A stretch of 55,364 nt of DNA from Phycisphaerales bacterium. Its GTDB lineage: Bacteria > Planctomycetota > Phycisphaerae > Phycisphaerales > UBA1924. A program made the position numbers and the translations under genes. How positions within the stretch are numbered: position 1 is the first letter of the stretch; each line of letters starts with the position of its first letter. Below are positions 7,974 to 17,609 of the stretch, one piece after another. The notes under the pieces were generated by a model. It had not been told where the DNA came from. It saw nothing but the letters and a program-made list of their open reading frames with translations, and did not search any database. Location: NCBI GenBank assembly GCA_020831775.1, contig JAFIFZ010000018.1, positions 1 through 55,364 on the forward strand. Direction: 5' to 3'.

Positions 7974-9131
7974 TCAATACAGGAACTGGATCGCGGCGCG
8001 GACATTGAACTGGTCGGCGCGGTCGCTGGCGAGGAGGCCCTGGCTGTTGTTGGGCGAGAGCAGGCTGCCCTCCTGGCGGTCGAGGAACCACTGCGCGTCG
8101 ACGGTGAACTTCAGGGCGTGGCTCTGGGGGATGAAGTAGTGGGTGAAGCCGGCGGTGATGGCGTTGAAGTCGCCCGAGTTTTCGCGGCCAGAGTCGGCGA
8201 AGATGCCGTCGTAGCGGCCGAAGACCTCCCACTGCTCCTCGATGAAGTACGAGGCGAGCGCTGTGACGCCGAAGTCGTTGAACGATGAGCCGTCGCGGTC
8301 GACATTCTGCCATGCGAAGACGCCGGCGAGCGCCCAGCCGTCGCCCTTGAGGGTGAGGTCCGCGGTGGCGGCGCCGAGGTCGAGGTCGTCGGTTCGTCCG
8401 GTGTCGCCCCCGGACTGGTAGTGGCCCGCGGCGCCGAGGAGTGCGCCGAAGCCGCTGCCCCGCCACGAGCTGTAGCCGCTGTAGCGGCTGAAACCGCCCT
8501 CGCCGAACTTCTGCTCGACGCGACCTGTGAAGGCCCAGTCTGCGGTGTCGGGGTCGCCGATGTCTTTGTTTGTGGCTCTGCGGCCGTCGGAGAAGGCGGC
8601 CATGAAGCGGGAGTCGTGCTGTGTGTAGACGCCCTCGACCATCTGCGAGCGGCCCTGGCTGAAGACGCGGTTGACGAGGGAGCGTTCGACGGCGGTCAGC
8701 TCGGCGCTCGAGTTGAGCTGCTCTCGGGTGAAGGGGAGCTTCTTCTGGCCGACATTGAGTGTGAATTCGTCGGAGAGCTTGAAGACGCCGAAGGCTTCGA
8801 GGATCTCGACCTCGCCGCCGTCGGCGTCGGCGTCGAGGAGGAGCCGGAGCTCGATGTTGTCGTCGATCTTGCCGCGGAAGCCGATGCGGTTGAGGTGGGC
8901 GCGGAAGCCGCCGGTGGAGTTGTTGTCCAGGTCGCTGTCGCGTCTGTAGTTGTAGCTGTATGTGAAGCGTGAGAGGAGGCTGACGCGGATGGGGAACTCC
9001 TCTGGGTTGTTGAGACTGATGCGCTCTGAGGCGTCCGACAGCAGTTCGGCTCGTTGGGCCTGCTCGGGCGAGGCGCTGGCGAGGGCGGCTGCGGCGCAGA
9101 GGGTGAGGACGGCGGTGTGCTTGCGGATCAT
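7974..9131 (-). CDS. OprO/OprP-type (phosphate-selective) outer membrane porin
   Basis: A 385-residue beta-barrel protein. The N-terminus is a signal peptide (MIRKHTAVLTLCAAAALASA, cleaved near SPEQA). Short alternating strands with aromatic girdles follow. The motif VGQKKLPFTREQL and the following ERSLVNRVF are characteristic of the porin O/P family. The chain ends AAIQFLY; an aromatic C-terminal residue is typical of barrels inserted by the BAM machinery. The start at 9131 is chosen because it opens the signal peptide and is preceded by AAGGAG. A strong promoter lies about 75 bases upstream. Substrate preference for phosphate is a family label and cannot be confirmed here. Confidence 0.85.
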   Translation of the reverse strand: MIRKHTAVLTLCAAAALASASPEQAQRAELLSDASERISLNNPEEFPIRVSLLSRFTYSYNYRRDSDLDNNSTGGFRAHLNRIGFRGKIDDNIELRLLLDADADGGEVEILEAFGVFKLSDEFTLNVGQKKLPFTREQLNSSAELTAVERSLVNRVFSQGRSQMVEGVYTQHDSRFMAAFSDGRRATNKDIGDPDTADWAFTGRVEQKFGEGGFSRYSGYSSWRGSGFGALLGAAGHYQSGGDTGRTDDLDLGAATADLTLKGDGWALAGVFAWQNVDRDGSSFNDFGVTALASYFIEEQWEVFGRYDGIFADSGRENSGDFNAITAGFTHYFIPQSHALKFTVDAQWFLDRQEGSLLSPNNSQGLLASDRADQFNVRAAIQFLY

Positions 9132-9204
9132 GGGCGCGGGCTCCTTGTGCAAACGCGCGGAACCGTGGCTATCGGATCCGCAAGGCCGGAACTTAGCGCC
9201 GGGT

Positions 9205-9233
9205 TGATAAACGATCGAGGGGGAAAGTGTCAA
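9205..9233 (-). promoter_or_regulatory. Sigma-70-type promoter of the porin gene
   Basis: Read on the minus strand, a perfect TTGACA (9233-9228) is followed after 17 bases by TTATCA (9210-9205). Expected transcription start is near 9198, giving a leader of about 67 bases that contains the AAGGAG ribosome site. The -35 is consensus; the -10 matches 4 of 6 positions of TATAAT. Confidence 0.6.
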
Positions 9234-9260
9234 AGAAGCGCAAAGAAGATATACGCACCT

Positions 9261-10805
9261 CTATTGGGGGATTGGGGTCGGGTCGAGCTTGAAGTAGTCG
9301 TGGATGTGGGCCTTGATGTCGGGGGCCCGAGCGAGGTGGACGACATCGAGCAGGCGGAGGAGGTCCTGCTTCTTCTTTTCCTCGATGGCTTGGGGGTCGA
9401 GGTCGCTGTCGGTCAGGGGGCGGACGGGGCGGTAGCGGCCGGGGGCGGAGGCGGGCTCGATGACGCCGAGCTTTTCGAGGGTGATGAGGGCGTACTCGAA
9501 GCGCCCGTCGCCGCGGCCTTTGCCGATGACATCGAGGTAGAGCTCGTCGTGGTCGAAGTCGGCGTGCCCGGCGTCGCCGTAGCGCCGGTCGATGGCGTGC
9601 CCGATCTCGGCGAGGAGGTGTGCGGGCGGGTTCATCCACTCGATGAACTGGCGCTGGACGGCGATGTCGTCCTGGGCGAAGAGGAGCTGGCAGGTGCTGG
9701 GCTCGCCATCGCGGCCGGCGCGGCCGGTCTCTTGTGCGTAGGCCTCGACGCTTGATGGGATCTGGGCGTGGACGATGAAGCGGATGTCGGGCTTGTCTAC
9801 GCCCATGCCGAAGGCGTTGGTGGCTAAGAGCAGGAGGCCGTCGTCGGGCTTGGCGTTGATGAACCTTCTATAGACGCGTTTCTTGTCCTTTGGGTCGAGC
9901 TTGCCGTGGTAGGTCTGGATGCGTCGGTCGATGCCGGCCTTTTCGAGGGCGGCTGCGATCTCGCGTCGTGCGTGTTCGAGGTGCTTGATGAGGGCGTAGT
10001 AGACGATGCCGGTGCCGCGGGTTTCGCGGCAGCGGTCGACGATGTGCTTGGCGCGGTCGGCGTCGGACCAGACTTCGTCGGACCGGTAGGCGAGGTTTGG
10101 GCGTTCGATCGGCGCGGCGAAGAGGGGCATGTCCTCCTCGGTGACGCCGATGACGGCCCGGATGTCCTCCCTGACTCTGGGGGTGGCGGTGGCCGTGAGG
10201 GCGATGGTTGTGGGGTTGCCGAGGAGGCGGCGGAACTCGCCGATGCGTTGGTAGGCGGGGCGGAGGTCGTGGCCCCACTTGCTGATGCAGTGGGCCTCGT
10301 CGACGGCGAGGAGCTTGATCCCCCCGGGGACTCTGCCGAGGGCCTCGACGAAGGCGGGTTTGTCCATGCGCTCGGGGGTGGCGTAGATGAGCTCGAAGTC
10401 GCCGCGGGCGAGGGCGGCCATGCGCTCTTCGCGTTGTTTGCGGTCGAGCGTGGAGTTGATGTAGGAGGCGTCGATCCCTTTTTTGCGGAGTGCGGCGACC
10501 TGGTCTTCCATGAGGGCGATGAGTGGGCTGAAGACGAGGGCGACGCCTCTTGCCGTGCTTTTGCCACCGCCTTTTCCGGGGAGTGCGAGCGCGGGGAGTT
10601 GGAAGCAGAGGCTTTTGCCGGCGCCGGTGGGCATGACGACGAGGGCGTCGCGGCCATCCATGACACGGTCGACGATGAGGCGCTGGAGGGGGTAGAGCGC
10701 GTCGTGGCCGAAGCGGTGTTTGAGGATGTGTTCGATGGGCCTGTTCAAGGGGGATGAGGGTAGGAGCGAGTGTGCGCGGGGCGTCGGCGGCGGAGCAATC
10801 CGCAC
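9261..10805 (-). CDS. recQ: ATP-dependent DNA helicase RecQ, short form
   Basis: Superfamily 2 3'-5' DNA helicase of 514 residues. It has Walker A MPTGAGKS (about 57-64), the DEAH box AVDEAHCISKWGHD, the motif VI region YAQETGRAGRDGEPS, and the RecQ-specific FGMGVDKPDIR. After the helicase core the usual zinc-binding cysteines are missing: the place where RecQ has its CRR...YFGE cluster reads APDIKAHIHDYFKL. There is no HRDC domain. The start is uncertain: GTG at 10805 gives a Pro-rich N-terminus, and TTG at 10748 is an alternative. It is divergent from the mrp operon. Function in recombination or fork repair is inferred from the family. Confidence 0.85.
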   Translation of the reverse strand: MRIAPPPTPRAHSLLPSSPLNRPIEHILKHRFGHDALYPLQRLIVDRVMDGRDALVVMPTGAGKSLCFQLPALALPGKGGGKSTARGVALVFSPLIALMEDQVAALRKKGIDASYINSTLDRKQREERMAALARGDFELIYATPERMDKPAFVEALGRVPGGIKLLAVDEAHCISKWGHDLRPAYQRIGEFRRLLGNPTTIALTATATPRVREDIRAVIGVTEEDMPLFAAPIERPNLAYRSDEVWSDADRAKHIVDRCRETRGTGIVYYALIKHLEHARREIAAALEKAGIDRRIQTYHGKLDPKDKKRVYRRFINAKPDDGLLLLATNAFGMGVDKPDIRFIVHAQIPSSVEAYAQETGRAGRDGEPSTCQLLFAQDDIAVQRQFIEWMNPPAHLLAEIGHAIDRRYGDAGHADFDHDELYLDVIGKGRGDGRFEYALITLEKLGVIEPASAPGRYRPVRPLTDSDLDPQAIEEKKKQDLLRLLDVVHLARAPDIKAHIHDYFKLDPTPIPQ

Positions 10806-10861
10806 ATCCCGGGCGGCGGATGTGCCGATGATGCGGCTCCGGACCTGCTGGGAAGGTCCGG
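10802..10861. promoter_or_regulatory. Two inverted repeats in the recQ/mrpA divergent region
   Basis: Two perfect 8-base-pair hairpins precede mrpA. GCACATCC (10802-10809) pairs with GGATGTGC (10818-10825), and CCGGACCT (10839-10846) pairs with AGGTCCGG (10854-10861). The second is directly followed by TACGAT, which could serve as a -10 element for mrpA. The first overlaps the proposed recQ GTG start. They may be operators or a structured leader; neither resembles a riboswitch I can name. Confidence 0.4.
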
Positions 10862-10955
10862 TACGATTTCGGCCCTTGCCGCGTGGACCGCGTGCGGGAG
10901 GGCGTTACAACTACTTCCGCCTCCGGCCACAGACGGACGAAGGAGCCCGCCCCCG

Positions 10956-13367
10956 ATGATGCTGTCGCTCGCCATCCTCGCGCTCTTGAGTGTTGCGGCG
11001 CCGTGGGTGTGCCGTTACGCCGGGCCGGCGCGGGGTGTGGTGCTGGCGGCGTTTCCGCTGGGGATCGGGGCGTGGTTTGCGAGCAAGATCCCGGCGGCAG
11101 CGGACGGGGAGGGGATCGTCGAGTCGGTTGCGTGGCTGCCTGAGCTGGGGCTGGAGCTTTCGTTCAGGCTGGACGGGCTGAGCCTGCTGTTTGCGCTGAT
11201 GGTGACGCTGATCGGCGCGGGGGTGCTGCTGTACGCGGGCGCGTACATGAAAGGGCACCACCAGATCGGGCGGTTTTTCTGCTACCTGATCGGGTTCATG
11301 ACCTCGATGCTCGGGCTGGTGCTGGCGGACAACCTGATCCTGCTGTTCATCTTCTGGGAGCTGACGAGCATCACGAGCTACCTGCTGATCGGCTTCAACC
11401 ACGACAAGAAGGAGTCGCGGGCGGGGGCGCTGCAGGCGTTGATGGTGACGGGGCTGGGCGGGCTGGCGATGCTGGCCGGGCTTGTGGTGCTGGCGTTTGC
11501 GGCGGGCGACCTCGCGGGGGTTGCCGGCGGCGTGTGGAACATGAGCGAGTTGCCCGAGGGGCTCAGCGGGCACGCGCACTATCCATGGATCGTGGCGTTG
11601 GTGCTGGCGGGGTGTTTGACCAAGAGCGCGCAGTTCCCGTTCCACTTCTGGCTGCCCTCGGCGATGGCGGCGCCCTCGCCGGTCTCGGCGTACCTGCACT
11701 CGTCGACGATGGTGAAGGCGGGCGTGTACCTGATCGCGCGGCTGCACCCGAATCTGGCGACGGGGACGGCCGAGGGGCTGTGGGAGGGGCTGCTGATCGG
11801 GTTCGGGGCGACGACGATGTTTGTGGGCGCGTATCTGGCGACGCGTCAGACGCTGTACAAGCGGCTGCTGGCGTATTCGACGGTGAGTTCGCTGGGCGTG
11901 ATGGTGATGCTGATCGGGATGGGGCATCCGGACGCCGCGGCGGCGTACATCCTGGCGCACGCGATGTTCAAGGGCTGCCTGTTCCTGGTGGCGGGGATCG
12001 TGGACCACGAGGCGGGCGAGAAGGATGTGGCGGAGATCGGCCGGCTGTTCAGAGCGATGCCGGCGACGGCGCTCGCGGCGGTTCTGGCGGGGATCTCGAT
12101 GGCGGGTGTGCCGCTGGCGCCCTTGGCGGGGTTTGTGGCCAAGGAGAAGATGATCAAGGCGGGGCTCGATGCGGGCCCGCTGACGGCGCTGCTGACGGCG
12201 CTGATCATCGCTGCGGGCTCGTTTACGGTGTTCATCGCGATCATGACGGGGTTCAAGCCGTTCTTCGGGAAGGCGAGCCGGGAGCCGAAGAAGCACGCGC
12301 ACGAGGCGCCTTGGCCGATGCTGGCGGCGCCGGTGATCCTGGCGGTGCTGGGGATCGTGTACGCGCTGGTGCCGGCGCTGTTTGCGACGCCGGTGGTGAC
12401 GGCGGCGGGCGAGGCGATCAAGGGCGGGCCTTTCGAGGCGGCGCTGCGTCTGGACGCGTTTTACTACTACGAGATCAGCCTGGCCCTGGGGCTGAGCTTG
12501 CTGGCGACGCTGATCGGCGTGGGGATCTACTTCGGGCGCGGGCTCTGGGTGAAGGCGACCTCGCCCTTTGCGAAGCTCGACGGCGTGGTCGGCCCGGCGA
12601 AGATGTACGACTACGCGATGCTGGGGCTGACCAAGGGGTCGTGGGCGCAGACGCGGGTGCTGCAGAACGGGTCGCTGCAGGTCTACATCAAGATGACGCT
12701 GGTGGCGATCCTCGGGATGTTCGCCTGGGCGATCTGGCGGACGGGGTTCCTGCCTTCGGTGGGGACGAACTTCGAGCGGACGGGGCTTCTGGAGTGGGTG
12801 CTGATCATTTCGATCGCGGTCTCGGCGATCGTGGCGACGCGGCTGGGCTCGCGTCTGGCGACGGTCGCGGTGCTGGGCGTGATCGGGTACGCGGTGGCGG
12901 TGGTGTTTGCGCTCTACGGCGGGCCTGACGCTGCGATGACGCAGTTTGCGGTCGAGACGCTGATCGTGGTGATCTTCGTGCTGGTGGTGTACCACCTGCC
13001 TCGGTTTGCGGTGTACAGCGGGCTTGCGGTCCGCGTGATGGATCTACTGCTGGCGGCGACCTTCGGCGGTGTGATGGCGTGCCTGGTGCTTGCCGCGGGC
13101 TCGCAGGAGCTGTTCGCCCCGATCTCGGCGTACTTCAACGAGGCGGCGATGCCCGAGACGCCCGACGGCCAGTCGGCGTACGGGCGGAACCTGGTGAACA
13201 TCATCCTGGTGGACTTCCGGAGTGTGGACACGCTGGGCGAGCTTGTGGTGCTGGGGATCGCGGCGATCGGCGTGTACACGCTGATGAAGCTGCGTGACGA
13301 CCAAGAGGGGACGCCCGTGGCCGAGCGCGAGGGCGACGAGGATCAGAGCGAAGAGGGGGACGCATGA
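10956..13367 (+). CDS. mrpA: Mrp-type Na+(K+)/H+ antiporter subunit A with MbhD/E-like C-terminus
   Basis: Largest subunit of the multi-subunit cation/proton antiporter, 803 residues, homologous to NuoL of complex I. The proton-conducting core has the typical [19 protein letters not shown] segment (near 130-150) and [26 protein letters not shown] (near 229-254). The C-terminal third has the MbhD/E-type region, including [16 protein letters not shown], so subunit A carries the full fused form. ATG at 10956 or 10959; AGGAG lies 10 bases upstream. It overlaps mrpB by four bases. Confidence 0.95.
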   Translation: MMLSLAILALLSVAAPWVCRYAGPARGVVLAAFPLGIGAWFASKIPAAADGEGIVESVAWLPELGLELSFRLDGLSLLFALMVTLIGAGVLLYAGAYMKGHHQIGRFFCYLIGFMTSMLGLVLADNLILLFIFWELTSITSYLLIGFNHDKKESRAGALQALMVTGLGGLAMLAGLVVLAFAAGDLAGVAGGVWNMSELPEGLSGHAHYPWIVALVLAGCLTKSAQFPFHFWLPSAMAAPSPVSAYLHSSTMVKAGVYLIARLHPNLATGTAEGLWEGLLIGFGATTMFVGAYLATRQTLYKRLLAYSTVSSLGVMVMLIGMGHPDAAAAYILAHAMFKGCLFLVAGIVDHEAGEKDVAEIGRLFRAMPATALAAVLAGISMAGVPLAPLAGFVAKEKMIKAGLDAGPLTALLTALIIAAGSFTVFIAIMTGFKPFFGKASREPKKHAHEAPWPMLAAPVILAVLGIVYALVPALFATPVVTAAGEAIKGGPFEAALRLDAFYYYEISLALGLSLLATLIGVGIYFGRGLWVKATSPFAKLDGVVGPAKMYDYAMLGLTKGSWAQTRVLQNGSLQVYIKMTLVAILGMFAWAIWRTGFLPSVGTNFERTGLLEWVLIISIAVSAIVATRLGSRLATVAVLGVIGYAVAVVFALYGGPDAAMTQFAVETLIVVIFVLVVYHLPRFAVYSGLAVRVMDLLLAATFGGVMACLVLAAGSQELFAPISAYFNEAAMPETPDGQSAYGRNLVNIILVDFRSVDTLGELVVLGIAAIGVYTLMKLRDDQEGTPVAEREGDEDQSEEGDA

Positions 13368-13786
13368 ACTCCCTTGTGCTCCAGACCGCCTCGCGGTTCC
13401 TGCTCCCCCTGCTGCTGCTCCTGAGCGTGGTGATCCTGCTGCGCGGGCACAACACGCCGGGGGGCGGGTTTGTGGGCGGGCTGCTGGCGGCGTCGGCGTT
13501 TGCGCTGCAGGCGATGGCGTTCGATGTCGAGAGCGCCCGGCGGATGCTGCGGGTGAACCTCCTGGCGATGGTCGGGCTTGGGCTGACCTTGGCGCTGGTG
13601 TCGGGTTTTTTCAGCCTGTCTGCCGGTGGGCCGCTGCTCAAGGGCCTGTGGTTCGAGGTGCCGGTGCTGGGCTTTGACGATCCGATCAAGATCGGCACGC
13701 CGGTGCTGTTCGACATCGGGGTGTACCTGACGGTGCTGGGCGTTGTGCTGACGATGATCTTCACCCTGCAGGAGGTGGTCGAATGA
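13364..13786 (+). CDS. mrpB: Mrp antiporter subunit B
   Basis: Protein of 140 residues with four hydrophobic helices. It shows the MnhB signature [17 protein letters not shown] (about 27-43). The ATGA overlap with mrpA and with mrpC shows tight translational coupling. It is a structural membrane subunit of the Mrp complex. Confidence 0.93.
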   Translation: MNSLVLQTASRFLLPLLLLLSVVILLRGHNTPGGGFVGGLLAASAFALQAMAFDVESARRMLRVNLLAMVGLGLTLALVSGFFSLSAGGPLLKGLWFEVPVLGFDDPIKIGTPVLFDIGVYLTVLGVVLTMIFTLQEVVE

Positions 13787-14148
13787 GCCTGCTGCTTGCG
13801 GTGATTATCGGGATGCTGTTCGCCTCGGCGCTGTACATGATGATGCGCCGGAGCTTTGTGAAGCTGACGATCGGGCTGATCCTGATCGGGCACTCGGCGA
13901 ACCTGCTGATCTTCACCTGCGCCGCGACCCGGCGCGACGGGAGCATGGAGCGGCTGCCTCCGGGGCTGATCGAGGAGGGCCAGACGCGGATCGAGGGCGA
14001 GTTCGCCGACCCGCTGCCGTTTGCGCTGATCCTGACGGCGATCGTGATCGCGTTTGCGATCACGGCGTTCACGCTCGTGCTCGTCAAGCGGGCGTACCAG
14101 GAGGTCGGGACCGACGACCTCGACAACATGCGGACCACCGACCGATGA
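13783..14148 (+). CDS. mrpC: Mrp antiporter subunit C (NuoK-like)
   Basis: A 121-residue, three-helix membrane protein related to NuoK. The [18 protein letters not shown] segment (about 28-45) and the second half [24 protein letters not shown] mark the family. It is slightly longer than average because of a polar loop at about 47-73. Overlaps on both sides are four bases. Confidence 0.93.
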   Translation: MSLLLAVIIGMLFASALYMMMRRSFVKLTIGLILIGHSANLLIFTCAATRRDGSMERLPPGLIEEGQTRIEGEFADPLPFALILTAIVIAFAITAFTLVLVKRAYQEVGTDDLDNMRTTDR

Positions 14149-15797
14149 ATGCACTCGTCGTCAGCCCGATCGCGATCCCGCTGCTCACGGCCTTCCTGTG
14201 CATGATGGCCTGGCGGTCTGTGGCGCTGCAGCGGGCGCTCTCGATCGCGGGGGCGCTGGCGCTGTTCGCCTGCTCGGTGCTGCTGTTTGTGCGGGTGCTC
14301 GATGTGGGGGTGCTGGCGGCGGACATCGGTGGTTGGCGGGCGCCGTTCGGGATCACGATGGTGGCCGACACGCTGTCGGCGCTGATGGTGCTGCTCAATG
14401 GCGTTGTGGCGGTGGCAATCGTGTTTTACTCGATCGGCGCGATCGGGCCGAGGCGCGAGAAGCACGCGTACCACACGCTGGTGCACTGCCTGCTGGCGTC
14501 GGTCTCCGGCTCGTTCCTCTCGGGGGACATCTTCAACATCTATGTGTGGTTCGAGGTGATGCTGATGAGCAGCTTCGTGCTGCTGACTCTGGGCGGGGAG
14601 CGGGGGCAGCTCGAAGGCGCGCTGAAGTATGTGACGCTGAACCTGCTCTCTTCGAGCCTGTTCCTGTCGGCGGTCGGGCTGCTGTACGGGCTGGTGGGGA
14701 GCCTGAACCTCGCGGACATCGCGATCAAGCTGGGGTCGGCGGGGGACGAGGCGAGGCCGGTGATCGCGGCGATCGCGGTGCTGTTCATGGCGTCGTTCGG
14801 GATCAAGGCGGCGATCTTCCCGTTCTTCTTCTGGCTGCCGGCGTCGTACCACACGCCTGCGCCGGTGATCAGCGCCCTGTTCGGCGGGATCCTGACGAAG
14901 GTGGGCGTGTACGCGATGATGCGTGTCTACACGCTGATCTTCGCGCCGGTCTTCCCCGCGGCGGGCGAGATCCTGCTGTGGATCGCGGCGTTCACGATGG
15001 TGACGGGCGTGCTTGGGGCGGCGGCGCAGTACGAGATCCGGCGGATCTTGAGCTTCCACATCGTTAGCCAGATCGGGTACATGATCATGGGCCTGGCGAT
15101 CGCGCTGCTCGTGCTCGAGCGGATGGACGGCGCACCGATCGAGGACCGGCCGGCGATGCTGGCGACGGCGGCGATGGCGCTGGGGGGCGTGGCGTTCTTC
15201 ATCCTGCACAACATCCTTGCGAAGACGAACCTGTTCTTTGTCGCGGGCGTGGTGCACAGGCTGCGCGGGACGGGCGAGCTGAAGGAACTGGGCGGGCTGT
15301 ACAAGGAACGCCCCTACCTCTCGCTGATGTTCATGGTCTCGGCGATGGCGCTGGCGGGGATCCCGATCCTGACGGGGTTCTGGGGCAAGCTGATTTTGGT
15401 GGTCGCTGGCGTGCGGGCGGGCGAGTACTGGATCGTGGGCGTCTCGCTGGGCGTGGGCGTGCTGACGCTGTTTTCGATGACGAAGATCTGGGCCGAGGCG
15501 TTCTGGAAGGCGAGGCCCGAGGAGGCGGAGGGAACCGAGCCGAAGCCGGACGACACGCGCGGGACGGGGTGGATGAACGCGGTGGTCGCCGGGTTTGTGG
15601 TGTTGATCATCGGTGTGAGCGTGCTCGCGGGGCCGATCTACCGGGTGACCGAGCGTGCCGGGCACGAGCTGATCGAGCGGGCGCCGTACATCCGCGCGGT
15701 GCTGGACGAGGAGTACCTGCGTTCGCTGCCCGGTGGGATCGGTGAGCGTTGGATCGAGCCTCGGGCCGAGACGGCTGCGGCGGGGGAGGGCCGATGA
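14145..15797 (+). CDS. mrpD: Mrp antiporter subunit D (NuoN-like)
   Basis: Second proton-conducting antiporter-like subunit, 550 residues, with about 14 predicted helices. It has the conserved IFNIYVWFEVMLMSSFVLL stretch near 128-146 and IFPFFFWLPASYHTPAPV near 223-240. The C-terminus extends into a soluble tail of about 50 residues that is variable in the family. The gene overlaps mrpC and mrpE by four bases. Confidence 0.94.
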   Translation: MNALVVSPIAIPLLTAFLCMMAWRSVALQRALSIAGALALFACSVLLFVRVLDVGVLAADIGGWRAPFGITMVADTLSALMVLLNGVVAVAIVFYSIGAIGPRREKHAYHTLVHCLLASVSGSFLSGDIFNIYVWFEVMLMSSFVLLTLGGERGQLEGALKYVTLNLLSSSLFLSAVGLLYGLVGSLNLADIAIKLGSAGDEARPVIAAIAVLFMASFGIKAAIFPFFFWLPASYHTPAPVISALFGGILTKVGVYAMMRVYTLIFAPVFPAAGEILLWIAAFTMVTGVLGAAAQYEIRRILSFHIVSQIGYMIMGLAIALLVLERMDGAPIEDRPAMLATAAMALGGVAFFILHNILAKTNLFFVAGVVHRLRGTGELKELGGLYKERPYLSLMFMVSAMALAGIPILTGFWGKLILVVAGVRAGEYWIVGVSLGVGVLTLFSMTKIWAEAFWKARPEEAEGTEPKPDDTRGTGWMNAVVAGFVVLIIGVSVLAGPIYRVTERAGHELIERAPYIRAVLDEEYLRSLPGGIGERWIEPRAETAAAGEGR

Positions 15798-16270
15798 GCA
15801 AACTCATCGCGAACTTCCTGCTGGCGGGGGCCTGGGCGGCGGCGATCCAGCCCTTCAACGCGGCGAACCTCGCGGTGGGGTTTGCGCTTGGGTACATCGT
15901 GTTGTGGGTTGCGTCGCCCTCTGATCGGGAGAGCCCGTACTTCAAGAAGGTGTTCAAGGGGATCGGGTTCGCGTTTTTCACGCTCAAGGAGCTTGTGGTC
16001 GCGAACATCAAGATGGCGGTGTGGACGATCATGCCGCTGAAGCGGCTGCGGCCGATGATTCTTGCTGTGCCGATCCAGGAGGATCTGACCGACACGGAGA
16101 TCACGATTCTTTCGAGCCTGATCACGCTGACGCCGGGTACGCTGACGATGGATGTGTCTGAGAACCGGCGGTACCTGTTCATCCACTTCATGCATGTGGA
16201 CGACCCCGAGGAGGCGAAACGCGATGTCGCCGAGGGCTTCCAGCGTCGCCTTTTGGAGGTGACGCGATGA
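15794..16270 (+). CDS. mrpE: Mrp antiporter subunit E
   Basis: Protein of 158 residues with two N-terminal hydrophobic segments and a cytoplasmic domain. The pattern SLITLTPGTLTMDVSENRRYLFIH (about 115-138) is the hallmark of MrpE. The ATG at 15794 overlaps the mrpD stop, and upstream GGGGGAGGG provides a ribosome site. It is needed for stable assembly of the antiporter in characterised systems. Confidence 0.93.
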   Translation: MSKLIANFLLAGAWAAAIQPFNAANLAVGFALGYIVLWVASPSDRESPYFKKVFKGIGFAFFTLKELVVANIKMAVWTIMPLKRLRPMILAVPIQEDLTDTEITILSSLITLTPGTLTMDVSENRRYLFIHFMHVDDPEEAKRDVAEGFQRRLLEVTR

Positions 16271-16563
16271 ACGAGATGACATGGCTGCACGAGGAAGTGC
16301 TCGGGGCGATCTTCGATGTCGCGGGCATCGTGCTGGCGGTGGGGATCCTCTTTACGATCTGGCGTCTGACGCGGGGGCCGACGCTGTGCGACCGCGTGGT
16401 GGCGCTGGACCTCCTGGGGTTCCAGGCGGTGGGCGTGATCGCGCTGTTTGCGATTGTGACGCAGCGGCCGGTGCTGCTTTCGGTGGGGATCGTGATGGCG
16501 CTGGTGCTGTTTTTGGCTACGGCGGCGTTTGCGATGTACCTCGAGAGGAGGGCGAGGCCGTGA
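16267..16563 (+). CDS. mrpF: Mrp antiporter subunit F
   Basis: A 98-residue membrane protein with three helices. The TRGPTLCDRVVALDLLG segment (about 35-51) is typical of the MrpF/PhaF family, and a conserved Asp in it is thought to take part in ion transport. It overlaps mrpE by four bases and mrpG by one. Confidence 0.92.
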   Translation: MNEMTWLHEEVLGAIFDVAGIVLAVGILFTIWRLTRGPTLCDRVVALDLLGFQAVGVIALFAIVTQRPVLLSVGIVMALVLFLATAAFAMYLERRARP

Positions 16564-17012
16564 TGGACTTCCTGATCCTCCTCCGCGACCACTGGCTGAG
16601 CCTGATCGCCGATGCGCTGGTGATCCTGCTGATGGTGTCTGGGACGCTGCTGTTTCTGCTGGCGGCGGTGGGCATCGTTCGGATGCGGGATGTGTACACG
16701 CGGATGCAGGCGGCGAGCAAGGCCGGATCGCTTGGCGTGGCGTGCATGGTGATGGCCGTGGCGATGTATTTCAAGAGCCTGAATGTCGCGGTCGAGGCGA
16801 CGCTGGTGGTGCTGTTTATCTTCCTGACGACGCCGATCGCGACGCACCTGATCGCGCGTGCGGGGTACTTTGTGCGGGTGCCGATCTGGGAGCGGACGGC
16901 CAGGGACGAGCTGGAAGGGTGCTACGACGCGGAGACGCACACGCTGCACTCAGAGCATCTCGACGAGGGCCCGGCGGAATCCGATGCGCCTCCGCCGCCC
17001 CGGAAAGTCTGA
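16563..17012 (+). CDS. mrpG: Mrp antiporter subunit G
   Basis: Protein of 149 residues, last subunit of the operon. It has three hydrophobic helices, with VGIVRMRDVYTRMQAASKAG (about 36-55) as the family signature, followed by a hydrophilic tail rich in Glu and Pro (residues 110-149) that is longer than usual. Start ATG at 16563 overlaps the mrpF stop by one base (TGATG). With it, all seven group-1 subunits A-G are present in canonical order. Confidence 0.92.
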   Translation: MDFLILLRDHWLSLIADALVILLMVSGTLLFLLAAVGIVRMRDVYTRMQAASKAGSLGVACMVMAVAMYFKSLNVAVEATLVVLFIFLTTPIATHLIARAGYFVRVPIWERTARDELEGCYDAETHTLHSEHLDEGPAESDAPPPPRKV

Positions 17013-17102
17013 GTCGCGGTAGCGGCGCGTGGGGGCGCGTTGGAGGGCGGGGCGGGGTATCATCGCGCGGCCGCGCCGGTGCGGCAGAGACAGCGGGGCA
17101 GC

Positions 17103-17609
17103 ATGGCGGCATCACCACTCGTCGGCGTGATCATGGGTTCTCAGTCGGACTGGCGGACGATGCAGTTTTGCGCGTCGACGCTGGCTGAGCTGGGTGTTGA
17201 GCATGAGTGCCGCGTGGTTTCGGCGCATCGGACGCCGGATCTTTTGTTTCAATACGCGTCGGAGGCGGAGGGGCGTGGGCTTCGGGTGATCGTTGCGGGG
17301 GCGGGCGGCGCGGCGCACTTGCCGGGGATGTGCGCGAGCAAGACGGTGCTGCCGGTGCTGGGGGTGCCGGTGGAGTCTGCGGCGCTTAAGGGTGTGGACT
17401 CCCTGCTGTCGATCGTGCAGATGCCCGCGGGCGTGCCGGTGGGGACGCTGGCGATCGGGAAGGCGGGGGCGATCAACGCGGCGATTCTGGCGGCGTCGAT
17501 CTTGGGGGGCGAGTACGCCGAGGCGGTGCGTCGGTACAGGGCGGCGAGGACGAACGCCGTGCTGGGGACGCCGCTAGATACGACGCCTGTTGATGAGGGT
17601 CGGGCGTGA
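17103..17609 (+). CDS. purE: N5-carboxyaminoimidazole ribonucleotide mutase PurE
   Basis: Class I PurE, 168 residues, converting N5-CAIR to CAIR in purine synthesis. The N-terminal [14 protein letters not shown] (about 8-21) binds the ribonucleotide phosphate. VSAHRTP (about 40-46) includes the catalytic His, and [12 protein letters not shown] is the conserved glycine-rich loop. The start at 17103 is supported by alignment with the family N-terminus. It is coupled to purK by a GTGA overlap; the paired PurK confirms the N5-CAIR branch rather than class II PurE. Confidence 0.95.
   Translation: MAASPLVGVIMGSQSDWRTMQFCASTLAELGVEHECRVVSAHRTPDLLFQYASEAEGRGLRVIVAGAGGAAHLPGMCASKTVLPVLGVPVESAALKGVDSLLSIVQMPAGVPVGTLAIGKAGAINAAILAASILGGEYAEAVRRYRAARTNAVLGTPLDTTPVDEGRA

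Noticed and set aside
17040-17063. Possible promoter TTGGAG...TATCAT before purE
   Set aside because: The spacer is only 12 bases, too short for a sigma-70 promoter; only the TATCAT is plausible as a -10.
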